Part shown: positions 34,927 to 43,198 of the stretch, piece after piece | Numbering within the stretch: position 1 is the stretch's first letter | Layout: each line of letters begins with the position of its first letter | Origin: Microbulbifer sp. VAAF005 | GTDB lineage: Bacteria; Pseudomonadota; Gammaproteobacteria; Pseudomonadales; Cellvibrionaceae | Length of the DNA stretch: 64,000 bases | NCBI RefSeq assembly: GCF_030012985.1 | Contig: NZ_CP120233.1 | Span: 1,302,001 to 1,366,000 of the forward strand | Direction: 5' to 3' | Made by a program: the position numbers and the translations under genes | Notes under the pieces: model-generated | What the model saw: the letters and a program-made list of their open reading frames with translations, nothing else | Databases searched by the model: none | Told to the model about the DNA's origin: nothing

Positions 34927-36458
34927 TTAAAACGTCATTCGGGTCGTAAATTGTGTCCTAACCAAAGAGCCCCTATCTCCATCTTTGTCTTTGCGAGCGC
35001 CGTAGAGTACCTCGATTCCAGTCAGCCAACGGGGAAAGGGTAACCAGACAATATTGATACTGCGGTATTGGGTTGCTTTGTAGGACTCACCGGGTTGGAA
35101 GTCCAGATTATCCTGCCTCACCCTGCCGTAGGTCGCCACGGTATACAGGCAAGGAGTCCACCAGTGCTGGTACCCCAGATACCAGGCTGTAGTGTTTAGT
35201 GCCTCTACGGAGTTATCAAAAAAATCATAAGCTGCATCTGGTGGCGCATCATTAAGTAGACCGCTATATCCCGCACCGAGGGACAAAGAGTAATAAAGAA
35301 CGTCTTTAGAAAGTGCGCCGGGCATATTGAAAGTGCCGCTTAAATTTAATCCCCAGCCGGTAGTCGATACGGCTGAATCCGGATCGCCACTCGCGCGCAA
35401 ATCCCTTAATACCAAACCCGCTTGTACCTGGGACCTAGGCAAGTCCGACTCCAGCGCAAATACCGCATCGGGCCAGCGGGCAACCTCGGTTGCATCCTCG
35501 AATATTTGTGAATCCGGCGCTTCAATAGCCACCTTAAAGTAATACTGTGGCCCGTACCTCTTAATCCATCGGACCATTGAATGGCGCAAGCCAAATGCCG
35601 AATTAGGCCCCTGGAAATCCAGGGTATTGGGGACCGCTTCCAAGTTCGCGAATGTTGACCACTGCTGCCCCACAAGAATACTGCCCCCCAAAGCGCATTA
35701 CTCACTTCTCCATAAGCTTTGCGCATACGGGGGTTGGGAGTGGTAACACTGGAGTCCTGCAGGAAGTCCATCGAAATCAGAGTTTTAAATTCACGTCCCT
35801 CCCAGTGCTGCAGGGTCTCAAATACCAACCTGGAGGTCTGCACGGTAAATTCTGTCTGCCCGTCCGCTCCCTCTGCAGCCGTTTTGTCGAAAGTCACAAT
35901 ATCGGCAGGTACAAATTGTGCGGGGCTGATGATCGCGTCGGTATCATAATTAACGTCCAGGTCTGCAAAGCCGCTGAGCTTCGCCTTCATGGTGCTTCCC
36001 AACAGGGGAATGGAGCCGGGCCACTCCGTTGTCGCATTGGCAATCACATCTTCGATATCACTGGGGTCAGGTACTGCCTGATCAGACTGGGCCCGCGGCG
36101 GAGGTAGCGAACCGGGCGGGACCACTTGGCGTATCTCCTCAATCTGTCGCTGCAAATCATTTAGCTCTCCCTTACTCGCTGGCGCTTCAGCGGGTTGCAC
36201 AGGAATTACTTCCATTGAGGGGCGGGGTGGTGATGCCCGCTGCATTTGCTCAATTTGCCGGCGCAGGGCTTCGAGGTCTGCCTGTTGTTGCTGGATCTGG
36301 GCCTGCTGCTCTTCCAGCTGCTGTTGCTGGGCCTCAATCACCCGTATCAGTTCATCAGCTTTAACATAAACTTCTGCAGTGGAAGGTTGGGAAAAAAGAA
36401 GTGGGGCAAAACCGATTACTACGGCAGGGATTACTGGGGACTTCGTATTAATCTCCAT
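34927..36458 (-). pseudogene. DcaP-type outer-membrane porin gene with a one-base frameshift
   Basis: The first part (36458 to about 35690) has a signal peptide, a long Gln/Glu coiled coil (QQQQLEEQQAQIQQQQADLE) and the start of a beta-barrel (KLSGFADLDVNYDTDAI). The barrel continues in another frame (VGQQWSTFANLEAVPNTLDF onward) to RMTF at 34927, ending in the C-terminal Phe of outer-membrane barrels. The frames join if the run of six C (35684-35689, plus strand) were seven. DcaP porins form trimers that take up dicarboxylates or aromatic acids. It may be broken, phase-variable, or a sequencing error. Confidence 0.75.
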
Positions 36459-36637
36459 CTGTCAGCCTCAACTCCACCTCCTGTGGGGCGGCCAACACAA
36501 CTACACTGTCGGTTTCCCCGGCCTATCTGGAAAGCGTAGCTTAAGAGTCCGCAGCGCCAACCCAGGCCGGCACCAAGCAAAGATTGAAATTGAAGGACCG
36601 TACCACCGGGGACTCCGGTGGCACTTAAGAAAGGAAA

Positions 36638-37468
36638 TTACTGGCGGGCAAAACGCGGAGGCATACGTTTCTCAATGCGAGTCGATCTCAGCGGATTAAT
36701 ATCCAAGCCGCCACGACGGGTATAGCGGGCACATACAGTTAACTCGGTAAATTCCGCCAGCTGTTGCAAGTCGCAAAAGATACGCTCGACACAGTGCTCG
36801 TGAAAATCCTGGTGTTCGCGGAAGGAAACAATATAAGCCAACAGTGCCTCTCGCTTCAGTGCCGGCCCTTTATAGTCCACAACCACTGTCGCCCAATCCG
36901 GTTGTCCCGTTACCGGACAATTACTGCGCAGCAAGTGGCTATAAAGAACCTCACTCACATCTTCCTCACCGCCTTCGAGGGCGAGAAGTGCAGGATCCGG
37001 CTCGTAATTATTCACTTCTATATCGAGATGATCCAGACAGTAGCCCTCTGGCTTCTCAACTGCCAGCGCTGCATCTTCCACATCCATCAGGGTAACGCCG
37101 ACATTTGCCCCCGCCGCTGCAGAGAGGTCCCGTACCAGGGCATCCTGTACCAATCTCCAGGATTCAAACTTGCTCTGGTTGAAAGAGTTTAAATACAGTT
37201 TGAAGGATTTTGACTCCACCATGCAGGGGCTTTCTGCAGGAAAACTAAAACGAGCCACCGCCACCTGTGGTTTGCCCCTGGGGTTCAGCCAGGAAAGCTC
37301 AAAACCCCACCATTCATCCTCTCCAAAGAAAGGCATTGCGCCGGCAGAGAGCCCCAACTGGGCTCGGGATACAGAGCGCTGAATTGGATGGAGCAACTCG
37401 GGGTTGTAAGTGGATTCGTAGGTGGTCTCCTGCCCCAGGGGGAGGTTTTGCCAGTCTTCTCTTGTCAT
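36638..37468 (-). CDS. queF: NADPH-dependent 7-cyano-7-deazaguanine reductase
   Basis: 276 residues of the long, two-domain QueF type. The N-terminal half has ESKSFKLYLNSFNQSKFESW with the NADPH-binding motif; the C-terminal half has the catalytic Cys184 in LRSNCPVTGQPDW and the FHEHCVERIF and RYTRRGGLDINPLRS stretches. It reduces preQ0 to preQ1 in queuosine synthesis. ATG 37468 is chosen; a TTG at 37480, overlapping the yadH stop, would add four residues. It follows yadH closely on the same strand. Confidence 0.95.
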   Translation of the reverse strand: MTREDWQNLPLGQETTYESTYNPELLHPIQRSVSRAQLGLSAGAMPFFGEDEWWGFELSWLNPRGKPQVAVARFSFPAESPCMVESKSFKLYLNSFNQSKFESWRLVQDALVRDLSAAAGANVGVTLMDVEDAALAVEKPEGYCLDHLDIEVNNYEPDPALLALEGGEEDVSEVLYSHLLRSNCPVTGQPDWATVVVDYKGPALKREALLAYIVSFREHQDFHEHCVERIFCDLQQLAEFTELTVCARYTRRGGLDINPLRSTRIEKRMPPRFARQ

Positions 37469-37476
37469 AAATTTGC

Positions 37477-38250
37477 TCAATGTCTCAGTCGCTTACCGTG
37501 GCTCATCAGATAAATGGCCCAGGATCCCAAAAGCGCAATAAATACCAGGACGCCAAAAAATGCCCCGACAACATTAATATCGGAAACACCCAAAATGCCG
37601 TAACGGAAGGAGTTCACCATATAAAGAATGGGGTTCAATTTCGACAACCCCTGCCAAAAAGGCGACAGCAGGTCGATAGAGTAAAACACGCCTCCCAAGT
37701 ATGTGAGGGGAGTTAATACAAAGGTCGGAATAATAGAGATAGCATCAAAACTATTGGCAAAAATAGCATTGATAAACCCGGCCAGGGAAAACAGCACCGC
37801 CGTCAAAAATACAATCGCTACCGTGACAAAGATGTGCTCTACCGTCAGCGAGGTAAAAAACATCGCTACGAGAGTCACTATCAACCCCACCATTAATCCC
37901 CGTGACACGCCACCGAGAACATAGCCCGCCATAATCACCCAATTCGGCGTTGGCGAGACCAAAAGCTCCTCCACACTGCGCTGAAATTTAGCGCTGTAAA
38001 AAGACGAAACTACGTTGGCGTAGGAGTTGGTAATCACCGACATCATGATCAAACCCGGCACAACAAACTCGATATACGGATAGCCCCCCATATCACCGAT
38101 TCGCCGACCAATCAGGGAGCCAAAGATCACAAAGTACAGTGACATAGTGATTACCGGCGGTACCAGGGTCTGTGGCCATATACGCATAAAGCGCCGGACT
38201 TCCCGACGATAAATAGTGCTGAATGATATCCAGATTAATCTGCCCTTCAC
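37477..38250 (-). CDS. yadH: ABC-2 type transporter permease, YadH-like
   Basis: 257 residues with six membrane segments. Matches E. coli YadH along its length: RFMRIWPQTLVPPVITMSLY near the N-terminus, FVVPGLIMMSVITNSYANV, and SFDAISIIPTFVLTPLTYLG. It pairs with the upstream ATPase; substrate not known. GTG 38250 overlaps the yadG stop as GTGA, which fixes the start. Confidence 0.92.
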   Translation of the reverse strand: MKGRLIWISFSTIYRREVRRFMRIWPQTLVPPVITMSLYFVIFGSLIGRRIGDMGGYPYIEFVVPGLIMMSVITNSYANVVSSFYSAKFQRSVEELLVSPTPNWVIMAGYVLGGVSRGLMVGLIVTLVAMFFTSLTVEHIFVTVAIVFLTAVLFSLAGFINAIFANSFDAISIIPTFVLTPLTYLGGVFYSIDLLSPFWQGLSKLNPILYMVNSFRYGILGVSDINVVGAFFGVLVFIALLGSWAIYLMSHGKRLRH

Positions 38251-39182
38251 TCTTCTAGCCCCGACATTTTTTCTTCCGACAACATGGACAGGAACAATTC
38301 CTCCAAGCGATTGGCGCGATTGCGCATACTGGTGACTGTGATGCCCTGCCGCTGCAATGACGCAAATACCTCGGTCAGAGATTGTCCCTTTTCAATAGTG
38401 ACTTCCAGTGAGTGGTTGTCTCGCAAGCGCCCTTCATAACCGGACAAGTCCGGGCACTCAGTGAAAAATTCCGCGCAATCCAGGATAAAGGTTTCCCGGT
38501 TCAGGGTTTTCAGTAGTGACTTTATCGAAGTGTTCTCGACAATAGTGCCCTTGTCGATTATCGCTATATTGCGACAGAGGCTCTCGGCTTCCTCCAGGTA
38601 GTGGGTGGTGAGGATAATTGTGGTGCCCTGCTGGTTTATTTTTTCCAGGAAACTCCACATGGAACGCCGCAGCTCTATATCCACTCCGGCTGTGGGTTCA
38701 TCCAGAATCAGCAACTTCGGTTCGTGAATCAGCGCGCGGGCAATCATCAATCTGCGCTTCATACCGCCGGAGAGCATGCGCGCCTGGGTAGCGCGTTTAT
38801 CCCACAGGCCCAACTGTTTCAGGTATTTCTCAGTGCGTTCTTCAGCCAGTTTGCGCGGCATACCGTAAAAACCGCCCTGGGTAACGACAATGTCGAACAC
38901 TTTCTCAAACTGGCTGAAGTTAAATTCTTGTGGCACAACACCTAACAGGCGCTTGGCCGCAGCAAAATCGACGTCGATATCCTCACCAAAAATCGACACT
39001 GAGCCACCGCTTTTGCGCACAAGGGAACAGATGATACCGATTGTGGTGGACTTCCCCGCCCCATTGGGACCCAGCAGCGCAAAGAAGTCTCCCGGCTGCA
39101 CGTCAAAACTGATGCCTTTCAGGGCCTGGAAACCATTGTCGTAGGTTTTCTGTAAGTTATGGATCGATAGCGCGGCGCTCAT
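38247..39182 (-). CDS. yadG: ABC transporter ATPase, YadG-like
   Basis: 311 residues: Walker A GPNGAGKSTTIG, Q-loop PQEFN, signature LSGGMKRRLMIARAL, Walker B KLLILDEPTAGVD and the switch His in ILTTHYLEEAE, then a C-terminal extension. ATG 39182 has AGGAG nine bases upstream. Coupled by 4-nt overlap to yadH. Confidence 0.93.
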   Translation of the reverse strand: MSAALSIHNLQKTYDNGFQALKGISFDVQPGDFFALLGPNGAGKSTTIGIICSLVRKSGGSVSIFGEDIDVDFAAAKRLLGVVPQEFNFSQFEKVFDIVVTQGGFYGMPRKLAEERTEKYLKQLGLWDKRATQARMLSGGMKRRLMIARALIHEPKLLILDEPTAGVDIELRRSMWSFLEKINQQGTTIILTTHYLEEAESLCRNIAIIDKGTIVENTSIKSLLKTLNRETFILDCAEFFTECPDLSGYEGRLRDNHSLEVTIEKGQSLTEVFASLQRQGITVTSMRNRANRLEELFLSMLSEEKMSGLEE

Positions 39183-39357
39183 CTTGCACTCCTATAGTGG
39201 GGAGCGTTATTCAACGCGCTTGCCCGAATAATTTCAACCTGAGGGGAGCTAGGGTTTTTCATACACGTCACTTGGTGGGATGAACCGGAGCTTGCAGGAG
39301 TCCCGGGCAAAAGTAACCGTGCAGAAGATAAGAATTACTATATCGGAAAAACAAAAA

Positions 39358-39380
39358 GCCGCTCGATTGAGCGGCTTTTT
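39358..39380 (-). terminator. Terminator of the tRNA-Glu/tRNA-Gly array
   Basis: GCCGCTC/GAGCGGC stem (7 bp) around GATT, with A5 and T5 runs on the two sides, just past the last tRNA-Gly on the minus strand. The symmetric runs make it bidirectional. Confidence 0.85.
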
Positions 39381-39385
39381 ATTTT

Positions 39386-39461
39386 TGGAGCGGGAAACCG
39401 GGTTCGAACCGGCGACCTCAACCTTGGCAAGGTTGCGCTCTACCAACTGAGCTATTCCCGC
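39386..39461 (-). tRNA. tRNA-Gly (anticodon GCC), copy 1
   Basis: 73 nt plus CCA (39388-39386). Acceptor GCGGGAA/TTCCCGC, D-arm with GTTGGTAGAG, anticodon stem CAACC/GGTTG with loop TTGCCAA (anticodon GCC), T-stem CCGGT/ACCGG region around TTCGAAC. Last gene of the array, next to the terminator. Confidence 0.95.
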
Positions 39462-39465
39462 AATT

Positions 39466-39490
39466 GACCCGGTAGCATTGCTACCGGGTC
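39466..39490 (-). promoter_or_regulatory. 12-bp hairpin between tRNA-Glu and tRNA-Gly, copy 1
   Basis: GACCCGGTAGCA and TGCTACCGGGTC are perfect inverted copies around one base. In the transcript it would fold just after tRNA-Glu and before tRNA-Gly, so it probably guides nuclease processing or protects ends; no T-run follows. Confidence 0.6.
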
Positions 39491-39494
39491 GTAT

Positions 39495-39570
39495 TGGCAT
39501 CCCCAAGGGGAGTCGAACCCCTGTTACCGCCGTGAAAGGGCGGTGTCCTAGGCCTCTAGACGATGGGGAC
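39495..39570 (-). tRNA. tRNA-Glu (anticodon TTC), copy 1
   Basis: 73 nt plus CCA (39497-39495). Acceptor GTCCCCA/TGGGGAT with a closing G-U pair, anticodon stem CCGCC/GGCGG with loop CTTTCAC (anticodon TTC), T-arm AGGGG/CCCCT around TTCGACT. Confidence 0.95.
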
Positions 39571-39688
39571 AGAAACTTGCACTTCGACCTTTCGATCCGG
39601 TGCTGCCATGCTGCCCATGGCAATGCCACTGATTTCTCGGTGGCGTGCTCTCCGAGTTGACTAGAGATCATCTCGCAAAGCAGAAAAT

Positions 39689-39764
39689 TGGAGCGGGAAA
39701 CCGGGTTCGAACCGGCGACCTCAACCTTGGCAAGGTTGCGCTCTACCAACTGAGCTATTCCCGC
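39689..39764 (-). tRNA. tRNA-Gly (anticodon GCC), copy 2
   Basis: Identical in sequence to copy 1, offset by exactly 303 bp; CCA encoded at 39691-39689. Confidence 0.95.
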
Positions 39765-39768
39765 AATT

Positions 39769-39793
39769 GACCCGGTAGCATTGCTACCGGGTC
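39769..39793 (-). promoter_or_regulatory. 12-bp hairpin between tRNA-Glu and tRNA-Gly, copy 2
   Basis: Same perfect inverted repeat as at 39466-39490, in repeat unit 2. Confidence 0.6.
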
Positions 39794-39797
39794 GTAT

Positions 39798-39873
39798 TGG
39801 CATCCCCAAGGGGAGTCGAACCCCTGTTACCGCCGTGAAAGGGCGGTGTCCTAGGCCTCTAGACGATGGGGAC
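39798..39873 (-). tRNA. tRNA-Glu (anticodon TTC), copy 2
   Basis: Identical to copy 1, offset by 303 bp; CCA encoded at 39800-39798. Confidence 0.95.
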
Positions 39874-39991
39874 AGAAACTTGCACTTCGACCTTTCGATC
39901 CGGTGCTGCCATGCTGCCCATGGCAATGCCACTGATTTCTCGGTAGCGTGCTCTCCGAGTTGACTAGAGATCATCTCGCAAAGCAGAAAAT

Positions 39992-40067
39992 TGGAGCGGG
40001 AAACCGGGTTCGAACCGGCGACCTCAACCTTGGCAAGGTTGCGCTCTACCAACTGAGCTATTCCCGC
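39992..40067 (-). tRNA. tRNA-Gly (anticodon GCC), copy 3
   Basis: Identical to copy 1, offset by 606 bp; CCA encoded at 39994-39992. Confidence 0.95.
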
Positions 40068-40071
40068 AATT

Positions 40072-40096
40072 GACCCGGTAGCATTGCTACCGGGTC
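40072..40096 (-). promoter_or_regulatory. 12-bp hairpin between tRNA-Glu and tRNA-Gly, copy 3
   Basis: Same perfect inverted repeat as in units 1 and 2. No such hairpin exists in the promoter-proximal fourth pair. Confidence 0.6.
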
Positions 40097-40100
40097 GTAT

Positions 40101-40176
40101 TGGCATCCCCAAGGGGAGTCGAACCCCTGTTACCGCCGTGAAAGGGCGGTGTCCTAGGCCTCTAGACGATGGGGAC
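40101..40176 (-). tRNA. tRNA-Glu (anticodon TTC), copy 3
   Basis: Identical to copy 1; CCA encoded at 40103-40101. One extra T follows in the spacer upstream of this copy. Confidence 0.95.
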
Positions 40177-40295
40177 AGAAACTTTGCACTTCGACCTTTC
40201 GATCCGGTGCTGCCATGCTGTCCATGGCAATGCCACTGATTTCTCGGTGGCGTACTTTCCGAGTTGACTAGAGATCATCTCGCAAAGCAGAAAAT

Positions 40296-40371
40296 TGGAG
40301 CGGGAAACCGGGTTCGAACCGGCGACCTCAACCTTGGCAAGGTTGCGCTCTACCAACTGAGCTATTCCCGC
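40296..40371 (-). tRNA. tRNA-Gly (anticodon GCC), copy 4
   Basis: Identical tRNA; CCA encoded at 40298-40296. It is separated from the CCA of tRNA-Glu copy 4 by a single base, lacking the 36-bp hairpin spacer of the other pairs. Confidence 0.95.
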
Positions 40372-40372
40372 G

Positions 40373-40448
40373 TGGCATCCCCAAGGGGAGTCGAACCCCT
40401 GTTACCGCCGTGAAAGGGCGGTGTCCTAGGCCTCTAGACGATGGGGAC
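40373..40448 (-). tRNA. tRNA-Glu (anticodon TTC), copy 4
   Basis: Identical tRNA; CCA encoded at 40375-40373. It is the first gene transcribed in the array, about 55 bp downstream of the expected start site. Confidence 0.95.
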
Positions 40449-40510
40449 CCAGAAACCTTCTGTCGTTTCGCTCCACCTTTGAGTGTAGCCCTGCGTCAGA
40501 AGTGGGGCGC

Positions 40511-40539
40511 ATTCTATGGACCACCGCTAAACCTGTCAA
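40511..40539 (-). promoter_or_regulatory. Strong sigma70 promoter of the tRNA array
   Basis: Consensus -35 TTGACA (40539-40534), 17-bp spacer, -10 TAGAAT (40516-40511, five of six matches). The -10 is followed by GCGCCCC, a GC-rich discriminator typical of stable-RNA promoters repressed by ppGpp/DksA. An A/T-rich stretch upstream (40541-40562) could serve as an UP element. Confidence 0.85.
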
Positions 40540-40607
40540 CACTCTTTTTGATTTTTTTTCTTTTGTTGTCAGGCACTTACAAAACCCAGCCATTTCTGGA
40601 GTGCATT

Positions 40608-41384
40608 CTAGTACCGCTCTGTGCCAGTTCCCTCGAGCACCAGCGCGTGCAGGTGTAACTCTTCCAGAAATTGGCGGATACGCTTCGCATTGGTACCCAA
40701 GTCACTGACCCCGACTCGGGAGCTGGAACGCACATCGACTTTGGAGCCACCACCCACGTCAGCGCTGACCCGTACAACGATATCGTCCGTAAAACCGAGG
40801 ATCGGTGTTTTCGCTACAGCCTCCAGGTGGCCCCGCTGAGGCTCATAGGAAACCACTTTCCAGCCCAGGTCTTCGGCCACTTCAGCAGCGATCTCAGTGG
40901 TACGGGCTATCGGGAAGTCCACGTGCAACGGCATTATATCGGCATATATATCTGCCTCCCGCTGCAATTCGGCCACCTTCTCTCCACCGTATTCGGCACT
41001 GTTGTCGCCTTTCTGGCGCAACTTCAATACCTCTTGATACTGGGGGGGATTGCGGGTATCGGTACTGATGTCGTGAATTCTTGGCACATCGAAGTTGCCC
41101 TTGCCTACGGTTACCAGAGGTATTGCCACCGGCAGCAGTCCGAGCAACGCCGCCCACAGAGCATTGCTGCGCACCAACGGCTTGCTCTTGCTCACTCCCC
41201 AGACAAAAACAAACAGGCTCAGTAGCGCAATTGCCAAGGCTGCACCGCCAGAAAACACAAATATTTTGAAAACCACAGAGAAGTGCAGTAACCCGTAACG
41301 CAAGGCGGCAGCCGCAAGGACGATCAGCAGTAACAAAATCCACTGCACCCGCAATAGCCAATTACTCCAGTGTGATTCCGTCAC
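40608..41384 (-). CDS. DUF1499 domain membrane protein
   Basis: 258 residues: three N-terminal membrane segments (about 10-100) and a soluble C-terminal DUF1499 domain (VPRIHDISTDTRNPPQYQEV near its start, GFTDDIVVRVSADVGGGSKV and DVRSSSRVGVSDLGTNAKRI later). The domain's function is unknown. GTG 41384 overlaps the msrB stop as GTGA, so the two are translated together. Confidence 0.88.
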   Translation of the reverse strand: MTESHWSNWLLRVQWILLLLIVLAAAALRYGLLHFSVVFKIFVFSGGAALAIALLSLFVFVWGVSKSKPLVRSNALWAALLGLLPVAIPLVTVGKGNFDVPRIHDISTDTRNPPQYQEVLKLRQKGDNSAEYGGEKVAELQREADIYADIMPLHVDFPIARTTEIAAEVAEDLGWKVVSYEPQRGHLEAVAKTPILGFTDDIVVRVSADVGGGSKVDVRSSSRVGVSDLGTNAKRIRQFLEELHLHALVLEGTGTERY

Positions 41385-41797
41385 TCAGTGTCATCCTCCG
41401 TTTCATCGCAGCCCTGGTCCAGCTTCACCGATAGAGAGTTCACACAGTATCGAAGTCCCGTATCGGTGGGGCCATCGTCGAATACATGGCCGAGATGGGC
41501 ATCGCACTTACTACAGCGAATCTCTACTCGCTGCATACCGTAGCTGCTGTCAGGCAGCTCCTTCACCGCACCTTCATAATGCTCTGCATCAAAGCTGGGC
41601 CAACCACAACCGCTCTCAAATTTTGACTGCGAGCCGAATAAAACCTCGCCACAGCAACGACAACGATAGATGCCATCGTCAAAAACATCCCAATATTCGC
41701 CGCTAAACGGCGCCTCTGTCCCACCTTCCCGGCAGACCTCAAACTCCTCATCTGTAAGCTTATCCCGCCAGTAGTTCTCATCCATCTGTTTTGACAT
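41381..41797 (-). CDS. msrB: Peptide-methionine (R)-S-oxide reductase
   Basis: 138 residues. Zinc ligands are in CRCCGEVLF and CSKCDAHLGHVF, and the catalytic Cys in LRYCVNSLSVKL; ESGCGWPSFD is the other family signature. It repairs the R form of methionine sulfoxide in proteins. It is followed by the DUF1499 gene and is divergent from alaA, with both promoters in 41798-41983. Confidence 0.96.
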   Translation of the reverse strand: MSKQMDENYWRDKLTDEEFEVCREGGTEAPFSGEYWDVFDDGIYRCRCCGEVLFGSQSKFESGCGWPSFDAEHYEGAVKELPDSSYGMQRVEIRCSKCDAHLGHVFDDGPTDTGLRYCVNSLSVKLDQGCDETEDDTE

Positions 41798-41983
41798 ACT
41801 CTAGTGTTTCCGTAATCAATTGGGGTTTCCGGTCAGGCGTCACTTTGTGGCAATGCCTATATGTATCGGTTCCCGGTTTCCCGCAGGAGTGGTACCTACC
41901 GCTGGTGGACATTACCCGGTTTTCGCGCACTGAACTCGCGGCCCTGGGCCGCTCCTGCTCTGCAATAGAGCTTCCAGGTCACC

Positions 41984-43198
41984 ATGAAGGACATCAATAA
42001 ATCAGAAAAACTGCACGGCGTCTGCTACGAAATTCGCGGCCCCGTGATGGAGCAGGCCCAGCGCATGGAAGAGGAAGGCCACCGCATCCTCAAGCTGAAT
42101 ATTGGCAACCCTGCCCCTTTCGGTTTTAACGCCCCCGACGAGATTATCCAAGACGTCATTCACAATCTCTCTGAGGCACAGGGCTACGTCGAGTCCAAAG
42201 GGCTTTTCGCTGCGCGTAAGGCCATTATGCAAGAGTGCCAGACCCTGGGTATCCCGGGCGTCGAGATTAACGATATTTACCTGGGCAATGGCGTCTCCGA
42301 ACTGATCTCCATGAGCACCCAGGCCCTTCTCAACAATGGCGACGAAATGCTGTTGCCAATGCCCAACTACCCCCTGTGGATGGCCGCCACCAACCTCACC
42401 GGTGCCAAACCGGTTCTCTATCGCTGCGAAGAGGAGTCCGGATGGCTGCCTGATATTGAGGATATCAAAGCAAAAATCACTTCAAAAACCCGCGGCATAG
42501 TGGTTATCAATCCCAATAACCCTACTGGCGCCGTTTATCCCCGGGAACTACTGGAGGATATTGTCGAGGTTGCCCGCAGTCACAACCTGGTGATCTTCGC
42601 CGATGAGATTTATAGCAAGATTCTCTACGACGATGCGGAATTTACCCCGATGGCCAAGCTCGCCCCAGACGTGCTCTGCCTGAGTTTTAACGGCCTGTCC
42701 AAGTCCTACCGCCTGGCCGGCTTCCGCTCTGGTTGGATGGTAATCAGCGGCACCAAACATAGGGCCAAAGGTTTTATCCAGGGGATGGAAATACTGGCTT
42801 CTATGCGCCTGTGCGGCAATGTACCCGCCATGTTCGCAGTACAAACCGCTCTCGGTGGCTACCAGAGTATTAACGATTTGGTCCTGCCCGGCGGGCGCCT
42901 GCGCCAACAACGAGATATGGCCCACCGCATGCTCAATGACATTCCCGGTGTGAGCTGTGTCAAACCTAGCGGTGCTATCTACTTGTTTCCCAAGCTGCAT
43001 CTGGATCATCATAAGATCGAAAATGACGAGCAGCTGGTGCTGGATTTCCTGCGCCAGGAAAAAATACTACTGGCTCAAGGCAGTGCCTTCCACTGGGATG
43101 CACCGGACCACCTGCGCATTGTCTTCCTGCCCCGTGCCGACGACTTATCGCATGCGATGGAACGCTTGGGCGACTTTTTGGAGCGATATTCCTGCTGA
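41984..43198 (+). CDS. alaA: Alanine-synthesising aminotransferase AlaA-like
   Basis: 404 residues of a class I PLP aminotransferase with the AlaA opening KSEKLHGVCYEIRGPVMEQA. VVINPNNPTGAVYP, FADEIYSKILYDD and FNGLSKSYRLAGFRSGWM are visible, with the PLP lysine at Lys240. The enzyme makes alanine from pyruvate and glutamate. Its stop overlaps the next start by one base (TGATG). Confidence 0.94.
   Translation: MKDINKSEKLHGVCYEIRGPVMEQAQRMEEEGHRILKLNIGNPAPFGFNAPDEIIQDVIHNLSEAQGYVESKGLFAARKAIMQECQTLGIPGVEINDIYLGNGVSELISMSTQALLNNGDEMLLPMPNYPLWMAATNLTGAKPVLYRCEEESGWLPDIEDIKAKITSKTRGIVVINPNNPTGAVYPRELLEDIVEVARSHNLVIFADEIYSKILYDDAEFTPMAKLAPDVLCLSFNGLSKSYRLAGFRSGWMVISGTKHRAKGFIQGMEILASMRLCGNVPAMFAVQTALGGYQSINDLVLPGGRLRQQRDMAHRMLNDIPGVSCVKPSGAIYLFPKLHLDHHKIENDEQLVLDFLRQEKILLAQGSAFHWDAPDHLRIVFLPRADDLSHAMERLGDFLERYSC

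Larger units (their letters stand above)
39389..40448 (-). repeat. Tandem 303-bp repeats carrying tRNA-Gly and tRNA-Glu
   Basis: Three near-identical units (39389-39691, 39692-39994, 39995-40298; the third has one extra T) and a partial fourth unit (40299-40448). Each full unit holds tRNA-Gly, a 36-bp spacer with a hairpin, tRNA-Glu and a 118-bp spacer. Units 1 and 2 differ at about one base in the long spacer; unit 3 has a few more. Near-identity suggests recent amplification or gene conversion. An assembly could have miscounted the units. Confidence 0.95.

Noticed and set aside
39249..40112. A 287-codon minus-strand frame with internal repeats
   Set aside because: It is the translation of the tRNA array; the repeats are tRNA genes.
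39389..40448. CRISPR-like tandem repeat
   Set aside because: The repeat units are 303 bp and consist of tRNA genes, unlike short CRISPR repeats with unique spacers.
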